A DNA stretch of 64,000 nt from Chlorocebus sabaeus. Its lineage: Eukaryota; Chordata; Mammalia; Primates; Cercopithecidae. The notes under the pieces were generated by a model, which saw only the letters and a list, made by a program, of their open reading frames with translations, was not told the origin of the DNA and made no database searches. Position 1 is the stretch's first letter. The number at the start of each line of letters is the position of its first letter. The position numbers and the translations under genes are program-made. Location: assembly GCF_047675955.1 (NCBI RefSeq), contig NC_132904.1:87177447-87241446 (forward strand), in the 5' to 3' direction. This document shows positions 1 through 11,280 of this stretch, one piece after another.

Positions 1-157
1 AAGTTCTTTATGACATTGGTTCAGCAGATTATAAATGCAAAATCAAATTGTCACCCAAAAAATAAAAAAGAAGACAAATTAGACTTTATCAAAATAAAAA
101 AAAAAAAAATGTTCTCTAAAGGACGTTATACAGAAAATAAAAAGTAAATCAAAAGTA
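1..157 (+). mobile_element. L1M LINE fragment, ORF2 3' region (runs off left edge)
   Basis: The wording around 80-125 (a 'gactttatcaaaat' block, an A-run, then 'aaaggac') is the L1 ORF2 segment just before the C-terminal cysteine-rich region. It is degenerate, with no frame. It continues beyond the Alu at 421 with a deletion between the pieces. It is an old mammalian L1 (L1M) whose 5' part lies outside the window. Confidence 0.7.
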
Positions 158-420
158 GGCTGGGCACGGTGGCTCGTGCTGTAATCCCAGTACTTTGGGA
201 GGTCGAGGCTGGTGGATCACCCGAGGTCAAGAGTTCGTGACCAGGGTGGCCAACACGGTGAAACCCCGTGTCTACTAAAAACACAAAAATTAGCTGAGCG
301 TGGTGGCACATGCCTGTAATCCCAGCTACTCAGGAGGCTGAGGCTGGAGAATCCCTTGAACCTGGGAGACGGAGGTTGCAGTGAGCCAAGATTGTGCCCC
401 TGCACCCTAGCCTGGGTAAC
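158..420 (+). mobile_element. Alu, 3'-truncated
   Basis: The Alu starts at the canonical left-arm beginning (ggctgggcacggtggctc), passes through the A-rich linker near 285 and the right arm, and stops abruptly at 'cctgggtaac'. The last part of the right arm and the poly(A) tail are missing. The loss coincides with a gap in the host L1M, so a deletion probably removed the Alu tail and some L1. It reads as an AluS-like copy. Confidence 0.9.
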
Positions 421-702
421 CACTTATTCAAGTGGTTACTATAAAAATATTGGCATTTGTCACATATGGATAACAGAGAAAACAACAGCAACAAAAAAAG
501 AGTTCTGACAACAAGGACTGTAAGAATGAAGGATAACTGAACAGCTCCTGCACTGCTTTACTAGAGGAATACAAATGCTACAGACACTAGAAAACAGTCT
601 GCCAGTTAATTACAAAGTTAAAAATAGAATTATCATATGTCTCAATAATGACATTTATAACTATTTATTCTGGAGAATGCAAAACATATGTTCACACAAA
701 AC
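421..702 (+). mobile_element. L1M LINE, continuation
   Basis: Decayed L1 ORF2 C-terminal coding text: a 'gaaaacagtctgccagtt' block near 590 and a 'atatgttcacacaaaacctg' block near 685. Both are diagnostic of the last few hundred codons of L1 ORF2 in sense orientation. Many indels; no usable frame. Confidence 0.75.
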
Positions 703-710
703 CTGAACAT

Positions 711-907
711 CTGGGGGTAATTTTCACCCAATGAGAGATTGTCTGGAAACATTTTTGGCTATCCCAGCTGGAGAGGAGGGTGCTACCGGCATCTAGTGTG
801 TACAAGACTGGGATCCTACTAAACATCCTATAGTGCACAAAACCTTTCCCCATTGCAAAGAGTCATCCAGCCCAAATTATCAATAATGCTGACTTTGAGA
901 AACCCTG
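711..907 (+). mobile_element. MER20 hAT-Charlie DNA transposon
   Basis: About 200 bp matching the MER20 non-autonomous hAT element: the gggggtaattttcaccc start region, the central 'ggcatctagtg' and 'taaacatccta' blocks, and the 'gagaaaccctg' terminus. The outermost 5' bases (cagtggttctcaa) are not recognisable. The flanks CTGAACAT (703-710) and CTGTACAT (908-915) could be an imperfect 8-bp hAT target duplication. It interrupts the old L1M. Confidence 0.8.
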
Positions 908-915
908 CTGTACAT

Positions 916-1376
916 ACAAGCTTATAGCTGCATTAATTCTAACCACGAAAAACTAGAAACAGCATAAATGTCCCTTAATGACTAAATTGATAAATGTTGA
1001 CATATACATATAATGAAATATTCTCTGAAATAAGAAGGAACAAACTGTTCCTACATGTACAACAACTTGGATAAATATCAAATGTTTTATGCTAAGTGAA
1101 AGATGACAGACTCAAAATGTTATATACTGTATAATTCCATTCACATGATATACTGAAAAATGTAAAGCTTTAATGATAGTGAAACTTTTTGTGGTTTCCA
1201 GGGATTAGGGCTTGAGGTTGAGTCTATCATGAAGAAATCCTTAGGGGTGCTAGACTTATTCTGCCTTATGTTAGTGGTAGTGGTTACATGAATCTATAAG
1301 TGTTAAAACTCATGGGATTCTCTACCAAAACAGAGACTTTAACTACAGATAACTTAAAAAAAAAAAAAAAAAAAAA
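916..1376 (+). mobile_element. L1M LINE 3' end with poly(A)
   Basis: Continues the L1M after MER20: the ORF2 end and 3' UTR ('gctaagtgaaag' near 1090, 'tggtttccagggatta' near 1192), closing in a 21-base A-run at 1356-1376. Pieces 1-157, 421-702 and 916-1376 form one element. Confidence 0.75.
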
Positions 1377-1489
1377 GTCAGTTTATAAATGCAATTCCTG
1401 TAATTCTGTTTTATTCTTAGAAATATTATATTAGCAGTTTCCCATAAGCCTCCCATAGCTTCACAAAAGCTTTCATTCATTGTGATATG

Positions 1490-1640
1490 ATTGTTATATG
1501 CTGGATACTTAACATACATTATCTAATTCCATGCCTGCGACACTGTAAGGAATATATAATTCTGATTTTACAAATGGACCAATAGTTATTTGTACACTAC
1601 TAACTGGGGGTGGTAGAATCTAAATCATGCCAGTGAATTA
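1490..1640 (-). mobile_element. MIR SINE, antisense
   Basis: Antisense MIR core: 'acattatctaattcca' followed by 'attttacaaatgg', the reverse complement of the MIR 'ccatttgtaaaat' region, then the decayed 'aactaactggggg...aatctaaatc' part. No tail duplication is detectable at this age. Confidence 0.7.
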
Positions 1641-1903
1641 TAATTTTAGTGTTATTTTCAGTTATTTTTCTGACATATTTTAATTCTCAAAGGCTATATA
1701 TCTACCTTTCTTTTAACTAAAAAGCACATGGAAAGAGAATAATGGTGAACATAGCATTTGCATTTTCTTCATTCTTCTGATTTTGATTCTATACTTGGTA
1801 TTGTTTAAAATTTTTTCAAGTGTTCATCTTTCTATTTAAAAAACTCATATTATTATGACTATTGGGAAAAGCCTTAATTGATTAACAAATCATTGTTAAC
1901 ACA

Positions 1904-2257
1904 TGATATGGTTTGGCTGTGTCCTCACTCAAATCTCAACTTGAAGTGTTATCTCCCAGAATTCCCATGTGTTGTGGGAGGGACCCAGGGGGAGGTAATT
2001 GAATCATGGGGGCTGGGTTTTCCTGTGCTGTTCTCATGATAGTCAATAAGTCTCATGAGATCTGATGGATTTATCGGAGGTTTCTCCTTTTTCTTCTTCC
2101 TCATTTCTCTTGCTGCCACCATGTAAGAAGTGCCCTTTGCCTCCTGCCATCATTCTGAGGCCTCTGCAGCCATGTGGAACTGTAAGTCCAATACAACCTC
2201 TTTTTGTGCCCAGTTTTTGGTATGTCTTTATCAGAAGTGTGGAAACAAACTAATACA
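1904..2257 (+). repeat. THE1-type 5' LTR
   Basis: 354-bp LTR opening with tgatatggtttggctgtgtc and closing with 'actaataca'. The 'aactgtaagtccaata' and 'tatgtctttatcag' blocks fit THE1B/C better than MST. The stretch matching the THE1 recombination-hotspot 13-mer reads cctctgcagccat and does not keep the consensus. Confidence 0.9.
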
Positions 2258-3069
2258 GTAAATTGGTACCAGTAGTGTGGAGCATTGCTGAAAAGATACC
2301 TGAAAATTGGAAGTGTCTTTGGAACTGTGTAATAGGCAGAGTTTGGTATAGTTTGGAGGGCTCAGAAGAAGACAGGAAAATGTGGTAAAGTTTGGAACCT
2401 CCTAGAAACTTGTTAGAGACTTGTTGAATGCCTTTGTCAAAAATGCTGATACTGGTATGAACAATAAGCTCCAGGCTGAGGTGGTGTCAGATGGACCCTA
2501 GAGATCTGTGGAACTTTGAACTTGAGAGAGGTGATTTAGGGTATCTGGTGAAAGAAATTTCTAAGCAGCAAACCATTCAAAAGGTGACATGGGTACTGTT
2601 AAAAGCATTCCATTTTAAAAGGGAAACAGATCATAAAAGTTCAGAAACTTTGCAGCCTGACGTAGTAGTAGAAAAGAAAAACCTATTTTTTTTTTTTAGG
2701 AGAAATTCATGCCAGTTGCAGAAATTTGCATAAGTAGCAATGAGCCTGATGTTAATGCTCAAGACCATGGGGAAAATGTCTCCAGGCCATGTCAGAGACC
2801 TTCATGGCAGCCCCAGCCATCAAAGGCCTGGAGGCCCAGGAGGAAAAAGTGGTTTCGTAGGCTGAGCCCAGGGTTCCAAGCAATGTGCAGCCTAGGGACT
2901 TGGTGCCCTGTGTCCCAGCCACTCCAACCATGGCTGAAAGGGGCCAACATAGAGCTCAGGCTGTGGCTACAGAGGGTCGACACCCCAAGCCTTGGCAGCT
3001 TCCATGTGGTGTTGAGCCTGTGGGTGGACATAAGTCAAGAATTGAGACATGGAGGGGCCATGGGCAGAA

Positions 3070-3409
3070 TGATGTTGTTTAGCTCTGTCCCCACCCAAAT
3101 GTCAACTTGAATTGTATCTTCCACATTTCTCACATGTTGTGGGAGGGACCCAGGGGGAAGTAATTGAATCATGGGGGCTGGATTTTCCTGTGGTATTTTC
3201 TTGATAGTGAATAATCCTCATGAGATCTGATGGGTTTATCAGGTGTTTCTGCTTTTGCTTTTTCCTCAAATTTCTCTTGCTGCCACCACATAAAAAGTGC
3301 CTTTTGCCTCTGCCTCCCCAAACAGGTGGAATTGTAAATCCAATTAAACCTATTTTTGTTTCCAGTTTGGGGTATGTCTTTATCAGTACCATGAAAGCAA
3401 ACTAATACA
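3070..3409 (+). repeat. THE1-type 3' LTR
   Basis: 340-bp partner of the 5' LTR. The start is mutated to tgatgttgtttagctctgtc, but the middle and end align clearly. It lacks a short block present in the 5' copy (the 'atcattctgaggcctctgcagcc' region). Confidence 0.9.
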
Positions 3410-3414
3410 ACACA

Positions 3415-4394
3415 TAATTTTTTTTTTTACTCTAATGAGAAATACTAAATTTTTTTACTCACGTTCTAGAGTTTCTTTGTGTGTATGCCACAAGTTTCAT
3501 CCCAAGATTTCTTGGTTTTGAACAATCTCTAACCAATGAAGTGTTTATGACCTATAATATGAAATATTTCACTTACGTCTCTCTTTATCATTGTATTTAT
3601 AGATAGTATCTTTTATTTCTCAATAATAACAGACAGATTTTTGAAGGAAAAACTGTGGCATTCTAAGCATCCTGACTGTACTGCTACTCTCGGTATATAA
3701 TGTAGCATATCTCGATCTCAGTGTTGTTATGCAAGATGTTGCTACTTTGGCATTTTACAAAAACTGTCTTTGCAATGATTTCACTGAAGCATTTCTTCAT
3801 CTAATCCCATTTGATACCACATGTGTTAAATGTGCAGTATTTTATTAGGGATAATGAAATAATACTTTAGAATGATTATTTTTTTGCATTTAGATGCAAA
3901 ACTTTTGCAATTAGATCTTATTTTTAAGAATGATACCGACAAGCACATAGCATGATTCATATATGTATTTTGTAATTGAAGATAGCTGTTTTTTTCAAAT
4001 AGAGATGTTAATGCTCTTGGGTATTATTATTAAGCATTCTTTCAAACAAAAATTTAAAATGCACAATTTGCCTAGATGCTCTGAATTATGCATTTTTGAC
4101 ATAACAGTAATAAGCCATTTTTATAAGTACAAGTCCTCTGATGATAAATTTCTCACACTGGGCAGGAGTTCTCAGTGGATAGTATTCAAACTTTGGTCCT
4201 CTTCTGTGGAGGGAAGACCTTCAATAAGCACAAAGTATACTTTAGAAAGATATAGTCTAGGGTAAATTAAGGTTAATTATATCAGAATATTAATTCTAAA
4301 TGAATCCTATGAACTTATTTCTCTAAAGTCTCTGATAGATGTAAGAAACCTGTGATAAGGAAAATACACTAAATTGACTCTAGAGGTGGCATTA
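3415..4394. other. unassigned AT-rich stretch
   Basis: Begins with a short T-run (3419-3429). I recognise no repeat family or gene. A 100-codon frame at 3963-4265 has no recognisable domain and composition like its flanks, so I treat it as chance. Confidence 0.5.
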
Positions 4395-4399
4395 CATTT

Positions 4400-4800
4400 G
4401 TAGCAGCATAACAGGATGTTTAAAATCACGGTTAGAATGGTGGCAATCCTAGTTCAAACCTGGCTCTGTGGCAAATTACCTGGGTTACTGTAAACTATGA
4501 ACCTTTAGTCTCATCAATTCATGTACTTCTTTATATGTAGCCTATGGTGTCATTCATTTTTATAGCAGCTGTGACATACATAAAACCCATTAATTTGCCA
4601 TAGCCTGTAAGATTGCAGGCCCTGGAGAAAAACTATGTGCATTAGAATCCCAGATCCTTAGACGTGTAAACTTCAGCAGATACGCTTAGCTTCTATTTCC
4701 TAATCTGTAAGATAAACATAACAGATCTACCACATATAGTACAGACATATTCAGTACCAGGCACATAGAAATTATTCAAGAAATATGATAGTGAAAGTGA
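4400..4800 (+). mobile_element. MIR SINE(s), sense, decayed
   Basis: Two sense MIR-like segments. 4400-4520 carries the 'agttcaaacctggctctg' front half with the 'ttacctgggttact' region. 4630-4800 carries 'tttcctaatctgtaagata' and the 'accaggcacatagaaattattcaa' end. They may be one copy split by about 100 bp or two neighbours. Confidence 0.65.
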
Positions 4801-5179
4801 TGATGATAACATTTATACCATGCTACATAAATGCCATCCTCTCTGTGTGAGAATTTGCTTCTGTACCTGAGGGAACAAGATTACATTTGTGCCCACAAAT
4901 AGCATCTTGTGTATTTGAGCTTATTATTCAGCATTTTTTGGATATTTTGAGGTCTTGATTCTGTCCCTTGGTTGTATCATATCTACCACATACGTGATGA
5001 ATAGTGCCTTCATTAAGGGTAATATTAATACCATGTAACAATACATGTCTGAGTACTGAACTCTAGGGGCAAGCTGGAAAAATTCACCGTTTAAGAAAAT
5101 ATTGGTTTATTAGAGATATTGTATCAAGGGAGATTTTTCTAAATATTGGATAGTCACACACATGCAAAATTAAGTTCTC

Positions 5180-5340
5180 AAGCTAGGCACGGTATTGCAT
5201 GCCTTTAATTCCAGCTACTTGGGGTGAGAAGGTGAGGAGTTGAGGCAGGAGGATTGCTTGACTTCAGGAGTTTGAGGCTAGCCTTTCATCTCAAGACCTT
5301 CATCTCAAATAGAATGAAATAAAATGAGACAAAATAAAAT
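5180..5340 (+). mobile_element. Alu-related monomer, degraded
   Basis: Half-Alu text: 'ggcacggtattgcatgcc', 'ttccagctacttgggg', 'gaggcaggaggattgcttga', then a tail rich in 'aaataaaatgag'. One arm only, so an FLAM/FRAM-type fossil monomer or a truncated AluJ. Confidence 0.7.
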
Positions 5341-5401
5341 GCAGTTCTTCCTGCAGAGCATAGAATATAAACAATATAATCAAATGCCTTATTTAATTTA
5401 A

Positions 5402-5700
5402 TTTTTTTTTTTTTTTTTTGAGAAAAACTCTCGCTCTGTCACCCAGGCTGGAGGGCAGTGGTGCGATCTCGGCTAACTGCAAGCTCCGCCTCCCGGATTC
5501 AAGCCATTCTCCCGCCTCAGCCTCCGAGTAGCTGGGACTACAGGCACTGGCCACTACGCCCAGCTAATTTTTTTGTATTTTTAGTAGAGACGGGGTTTCA
5601 CCCTGTTAGCCAGGATGGTCTCGATCTCCTGACCTCGTGATTCACCTGCCTCAGCCTCCCAAAGTGCTGGGATTACAGGAGTGAGCCACCGAGCCCGGCC
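5402..5700 (-). mobile_element. AluY, full length, antisense
   Basis: Full antisense Alu with an 18-base T tract (5402-5419) and body to 5700. The 'gcaagctccgcctcccgg' and 'gatctcctgacctcgtga' blocks are AluY-type. It sits at the 3' end of the antisense L1 that follows, apparently in or beside that L1's A-tail. I could not define a clean target duplication. Confidence 0.92.
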
Positions 5701-7040
5701 TATATTTTTAATGTTTAATTTTTGTGGGTACGTAGTAGGCATAGTAGGTATATGTATTTATGGGGTACATGAGATATTTTGATACAAGAATGAAATGTGC
5801 AATAATCACATCATGGAAAATGGAAGATCCATTTCTTCTAACATTTATCCTTTGTGTTACAAACAATCCAGTTACACTCTTTTAGTTACTTTTAAATGTA
5901 CACATAAATTATTTTTACTATAATTACCTCGTTTTGCTGTCAAATACTTGGTCTTATTCATTCTTTCTAATTTTTCTTTTTTCTTTTTTTTTAACCCATT
6001 AACCATTCCCACCAATCCCCCACCCCAGCACTACCCTTCTCAGACTCTGGTTACCATCTTTCTACTCTCTATCTCCATGAGTTTAATTGTTTTGATTTTT
6101 AGATCACACAAATAAGTGAGAACATGTGATGTTTTTCTTTCTGTGTCTGGCTTATTTCACTTAACATAATGACTTCCAGTTCTATCCCTGTTGTTGCAAA
6201 TGACAGGATCTCATTATCCTTTATGGATGAATGAATAGTATTCTATCATGTATATGTACCACATTTTCTTTATCCATTTGTCAGTTGACAGACACTTAGG
6301 TTGCTTCCAAATCTTGGCTATTGTGAAGAATGCTGCAAGAAACATAGGAATGGAGATATGTCTTCAACATACTGATTTCCTTTTTTGGGTATATACCCAG
6401 CAGTGGTCTTGCTGGGTCATATGGTAGCTCTATTTTTAGTTTTTTGAGGAGCCTCCAAACTGTTCTCCATAGTAGTTGAACTAATTTACATTCCCACCAA
6501 CAGTGTATGAGGATTCCCTTTTCTCCCTATCCTTGCCAGTTATTGCCTGTATTTTGGATATATGCCATTTTAATTGGGATGAGATGATAGCGTATTGTAG
6601 TTTTGATTTTCATTTATGTGATGATAAGTGATGTTGAGCACATTTTCATCTAACTGTTTTTCATTTGTATGTCTTCTTTGAGAAATCTTTTCAGATCTTT
6701 TGTTCATTTTTAATCATATTATTAGGTTTTTTCCCTATATCAGGTTTATTTTCTCCTTATATATTCTGGTTACTAAATCCTTGTCAGATGGGTAGTTTGC
6801 AATGATTTTCTTCCATTCTACGGGTTATCTGTTTGCTTTGCTGATTGTTTCTTTTGCTGTGCAGAAAAACCTTTTCACTTGATGTGATTCCATTTATCCA
6901 TTTTTGCTTCGATTGCCTGTTCTTGTAGGTGCTTGTAGGGTATTTGACTTAGGAAATTTTTGCCCAGACAAATGTCCTAGAGATTTTACCCAATGTTTTC
7001 CTCTAGTAGTTTCATAGTTTCAGGTCTTAAATGTAAGTCA
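5701..7040 (-). mobile_element. L1 3' end, antisense, 5'-truncated (L1MA/L1PB-like)
   Basis: About 1.3 kb of L1 in reverse orientation: 3' UTR first ('tggggtacatgagatatttt'), then the ORF2 C-terminus ('gggtatatacccagcagtgg', 'ttcccaccaacagtgta'), ending near 7040 where the match to L1 stops. All reading frames are broken. The 3' UTR style suggests an L1MA/L1PB-age element rather than a young L1PA. Confidence 0.88.
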
Positions 7041-8189
7041 AAGTTCTGGCTTCCTCTGACCACGCAAGTGGCTAAAACCACTGAACTCCATTGGCACACT
7101 GTTTAGAACTAGGGAATAGTAAAAATGAGGGTACATTTCCTTGTATTCTTGGTCTAATATACATTATTTGCATTCCTTGTACACTGTTTAAGTAGTAAAA
7201 CAACAAGAAAACAAGCTGAAACTTTGCCTAACTGATCATTCTTGTTAAAGCTTTAACCCAGACCCACCTCTGTGGTCTTGCCTACCTCTTCGTGATATTT
7301 GAAATTACGACTCTTGAAGGAAATTATGTAGAATCTGAAAACAATAAGCTTAAGAAAAAAACTATATGTTGCATGATATTATTAATTTTAGAACTTGGAT
7401 ATTAATGAATTTATTGAGACCTTTGGTAGGCTTTGGTATGTCATCTGTATTTCCTCTAAGATACCTGCAAGAGAACTTTTGTGTGAATTAAACAACATAA
7501 AATATGTCAAGGCCCATAATAACTACCAATTAGTTCTTGAAACTTTACCTGGGCCTCTTATTTTGCTTTATTCTCATAATACTCTGTAGCTAAGTAGGCT
7601 TTGAAATGTTATTTCTTTGAAAATCCAAAAAGGTAGATGCAGGTCTGGAACCCGGGACTACAAAACTTTGCTTGAGCCAGTAGATCTTACAAGATCTAAG
7701 GCAAACATATGTGAACTTTGGCTTTATCTTTACTGCAAGTCAATGCTGGAAAAGACAGGGCAATTTTCCACAAAGAGCACATCCTAAAAATATCAGATTA
7801 GTACAAAATAGAGGCATCTTAGTGAACCTTGTGTTTTTCCTTTTTACTGCAGTTGTTGCTAGAAAACATAATCGGAAGGTAGCTATTCTTTTACCATTAT
7901 TGATTTTTCTGCACTTTCATTATTTGAGATCAGGTAAATGCTGGTTTCTTTTGTGGGTTTACAGAAAGAACATATCAAACAGAGATTTAAGGCTCCCAAA
8001 GAGACCAGCTGTAAAGAGAATACCTCAGTGGTGATGAATAAACAGATAAATATCTAATGGGGTAACATCATACCCATTTGTTCCATTTGATCACTTGTTC
8101 TTTGTTTTAACAGATACTTGATGCATTTTTTTTTTGGAAAGCCTGAACCTGGCTGACGTGTTTTGTTTGTGGTAGAATGATACAGTAAA
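7041..8189. other. unassigned stretch
   Basis: No repeat family recognised. Frames of 64 and 107 codons (7395-7589, 7711-8034) show no motif, and I see no supporting splice or codon evidence. Confidence 0.5.
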
Positions 8190-8440
8190 AAGACAAAAGG
8201 CTTTGAAATTACAGTCATTTGGGTTTAAATGTATGCTCTACCATTTTTCCCCCTATGACGTTATTGGTATTTTTAAACCCCACGAGTGTCAGTTATTTTT
8301 TCTTCTTAATAAAAATACATGATCATAGTGCCTACTTCACAGAGTTGATATATAGATTAAATGAGATAATTATACAAAATATCAAATACTCTTCCAGATG
8401 CCTTACAAAGACTTAAGCAAATTCTTACTAATGAACTATT
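8190..8440 (+). mobile_element. MIR SINE, sense
   Basis: Long MIR copy: 'gggtttaaatgtatgctctacca' at the front, 'agtgcctacttcacagagttg' in the middle, 'ttaaatgagataattatac' towards the end. Orientation follows from that order. Confidence 0.75.
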
Positions 8441-8454
8441 ATTCTGTTAAACAA

Positions 8455-8930
8455 ATCTATTTATTCACTCTATCCATTAAATATTTGTTGATTATTCCTA
8501 TGTGTCAGATGATACTCTAGATGCCAGTAGTCCAGTGGTGAACAAAAAAAAAAGTTCTTGTTCACAAATAAATACATGACAACATGTGATAAAAAAAATT
8601 AAGCAGCTTAAGTGGTTAGAGATTGCAAAGTAGTATTTTACATAGGGTAGTCAGGCAGATGTCTCTGAAGATGTGACATTTGAACCACGAACTAAAAGCC
8701 ACAAGGGAGCAAGCCAAACATATAGTAAGAGAAGGAGTGTAAGAATAGAGAAAAAAGCAAGGCAAAGCCTTGATCATAGTGTGCTGCAAATGATTGAAAA
8801 CCAGAATGTGGAGAAAGTAAGCAGAGTAGTAAGAAATGCTGTGGAAGAGGTAGTGCGGGGAGGAGCACTGAGAGCCATGTTAAGGAACATAGTCCAAATG
8901 AGAGGCCCTTGGGGAATTGTGAGCAGAGGG
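8455..8930 (-). mobile_element. L2 LINE 3' end, antisense
   Basis: Starts with the reverse complement of the L2 tail ('ccattaaatatttgttgatt', 'tatgtgtcagat'), then 'ggtagtcaggcagatgtctctgaagatgtgacatttgaa', which is the classic L2 3' text read backwards. Frames of 98 and 81 residues over this block are by-products of the repeat. Confidence 0.8.
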
Positions 8931-9194
8931 CTACCAAACCGGCCTTACATTTTTAAACTCTTGGTTTGAGAACAGCCTATAAAAAGGTGAGAGTAAAAGC
9001 AGGGAGGTGAGGTGAGGGCCTGGAAATTTCAAGGAAACTTTGAAATGCTGTTTCAAAGTTTTCAAAGAGATAACGAAACTTTGGTCTAGTGACAGCAATA
9101 AACCTTGGTAAAAATGATGAGATTCTTAACAATTTTGGAAGCAAAGTGGAGAATAATTATCTGACAGATTGAATGTGCGTTTTGAAATAAAATT
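8931..9194. other. possible further repeat-derived sequence, family not named
   Basis: Text such as 'gcagggaggtgaggtgag' and 'ctgacagattgaatgtg' resembles mammalian-wide repeat sequence often found beside L2. I cannot assign the family with confidence. Confidence 0.35.
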
Positions 9195-10000
9195 TACCAT
9201 GAATCTTGTGTTTATCTCTTGAACTTATCTTGTATTTATTTTTTGCGTGAATACATGCAACTGTTGAAAAGACAACACAATGATTTATGCACCATTCACC
9301 TCCATAACTTGAAAACATAGCCAAGCTTGTTCCAGATACCCCTTGGCTCTTCCTTTGAATTGCTGTGATGCAAATTCCAGTTATCTCATTACTGATCTAT
9401 AAATACTTCAATGTATATTTCTAAAGTATAAGAACTCCTTAAATGTTTTAATTGCAATATCATTATCTCACTAAATTAACAATAGCAAAATCAAAATTCC
9501 GTTAGTGTTTATATTTCTCTAAATGACTTACAATGTGGTTTTACTTATGTGTATTTGAATAAAAATCCAGGAAAATCTATACATTGTAATTTATTGATGT
9601 GCCTGATAAGTTTCTTTTGATTTGAGAATACTCTTCTCTTTCTCTCTTTCTCCCAATCTTTCTTTTTCTTTTCTTTTTCTGTTGAAATTCATATCTACAT
9701 ATCCTGTAAATTGATAACACTAATTGAGTTTTTGTTTTTTGGGGGCTAGGGTACTATAGAGATTGTGTGATGTATCACCATCATATGATAACCAATGTCT
9801 TGTTCTCTTTGATTTTGTAACGGTTATAATTATTAGTTGCTAATTATAACTGTATGATTCACTAATTTGAAAATTCAAATTTCTTCTTCATTTTTGGCTG
9901 CGATACTACTGTAAAGAGATCCTTTCATTATCAACATTTTGATTACACAAGGGGACAGATAAGTATTACAGTCTTTCCTTTTATTAAATGTCCTCTGAAA
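9195..10000 (-). mobile_element. probable ancient L1M 3' UTR, antisense
   Basis: Blocks such as 'ctgttgaaattcatatctacatatcctgta', 'taaccaatgtcttgttctctttg' and 'tactactgtaaagagatcctttcattatcaaca' resemble old L1M 3' UTR sequence in reverse. Divergence is high and the borders are soft. Confidence 0.5.
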
Positions 10001-10552
10001 GTGACCAAGGATGCATATATTTGTTCATTTGCTTGAATCTTTATGAACTTATGAATTTAAATCTATTTGATGTTTAAATTGTCCTGACTGTGACCAGTGA
10101 GAGTTTATTTGATTTGACTTTTGAACCATTGATTGGATGATGCTCATCTACACTGGGGAGAGCAAACCACTTTACTGAGTTCACTTATTCAGATGCTAAT
10201 CTCATCCAGAAACATCCTCATAGACAAACCCAGAAATAATGTTTAACTGAATACTTGGGCATTCTCTGATCTTGTTTAATTGAACCATAAAATTACCTAT
10301 CATAATATATTAATTTTTTATTTTATCTCTTTTTAACCACTCTGAAACACTCAATTCTTAAACATATAAATGTCATTACTTAACTGATATTTCCACCGTG
10401 TGTGTACCTAGGCATGTGTGTGCATGTGGATGCACAAACAAAATAACTGTCTTAGAATAAAAGTATAAACATCACTCCACCATAGATATAATTACCAAGA
10501 ACAGTTTAAGATATTTTAGCTTTTCTCTTTGTGCCTAAGGAGGATACAGTTA
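10001..10552. other. unassigned AT-rich stretch
   Basis: No gene or named repeat recognised. It ends against the T-rich tail of the first Alu in the cluster. Confidence 0.5.
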
Positions 10553-10854
10553 ATTTTTTATTTTTTATTTTTTGAGATGGAGTCTTGCTGTGTCACCCAG
10601 GCTGGAGTGCAGTGGCTCAGTCTCAGCTCACTGCAACCTCCGCCCCCCAGGTTCAAGTGATTCTTCTGCCTCAGCTTCCTGAATAGCTGGGATTACAGGC
10701 ACCCATCACCACACCCAGCTAATTTTTTGTATTTTTGGTAGAGATGGCATTTCACTATGTTGGCTAGGCTGGTCTCGAACTCCTGACCTTGTGATCTGCC
10801 TGCCTTGGCCTCCCAAAGTACTAGGATTACAGGCATGAGCCACCGTGCCCAGCC
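10553..10854 (-). mobile_element. AluS, full length, antisense (cluster member 1)
   Basis: T-rich tail 10553-10573, body to the final 'gcccagcc'. The 'gaactcctgacc' block indicates AluS. Its last base C is included in the target duplication of the next Alu, so this copy was there first. Confidence 0.92.
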
Positions 10855-10869
10855 AAATAATTGTTTTTA

Positions 10870-11177
10870 TTGTTGTTGTTGTTGTTGTTGTTTAGACAGA
10901 GTCTCGCTCTGTTGCCTAGGCTGGAGTGCAGTGGCGCGATCTCGTGTCACTGCAAGTTCCACCTCCTAGGTTCACACCATTCTCCTGCCTCAGCCTCCCA
11001 AGTAGCTGGGCCTACAGGCGCCCGCCACCACGCCTGGCTAATTTTTTTGTCTTTTTTAGTAGAGATGGGGTTTCACCATGTTAGCCAGGATGGTCTCGAT
11101 CTCCTGACCTTGTGATCCGCCCGCCTCGGCCTCCCAAAGGGCTGGGATTACAGGCGTGAGCCACTGCACGCCCAGCC
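10870..11177 (-). mobile_element. AluY-like, full length, antisense, with 16-bp target duplication
   Basis: The tail is now a (TTG)n tract (10870-10893), followed by the body to 'gcccagcc'. The 'gatctcctgacc' block is AluY-type. A perfect 16-bp duplication CAAATAATTGTTTTTA lies at 10854-10869 and 11178-11193. It inserted exactly at the 5' edge of the neighbouring AluS. Confidence 0.93.
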
Positions 11178-11280
11178 CAAATAATTGTTTTTAATGATCA
11201 CTTGGAATATTTCTCTGTGTATATTTATGCTACCAAATGAACACAAATTAAGTTCATTAGTTAATTTCCCTTTTAAAAAT

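Larger units (their letters stand above)
1904..3409 (+). mobile_element. THE1 MaLR provirus with both LTRs
   Basis: A primate MaLR (ERVL-derived) element of about 1.5 kb: 5' LTR 1904-2257, internal part 2258-3069, 3' LTR 3070-3409. Both LTRs keep the TG...CA ends, and the element is bounded by a perfect 5-bp duplication ACACA (1899-1903 and 3410-3414). The internal part starts with the usual 'aattggtacc' block and keeps the gag-like THE1/MST internal text, but has lost an interior piece near 2494 and its whole 3' half near 3047. Its open frames (80 and 133 residues) are fragments without recognisable domains. Nothing suggests activity. Confidence 0.92.

Noticed and set aside
2100..2200. Possible PRDM9 hotspot 13-mer in the THE1 LTR
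   Set aside because: The local sequence cctctgcagccat breaks the conserved positions of the CCNCCNTNNCCNC motif.
2709..3110. 133-codon plus-strand open frame
   Set aside because: It lies in the THE1 internal region and runs into the 3' LTR. It has no domain and is explained by the repeat.
8673..8969. 98-codon plus-strand frame with basic residues
   Set aside because: It is antisense L2 3' sequence read in the wrong direction.
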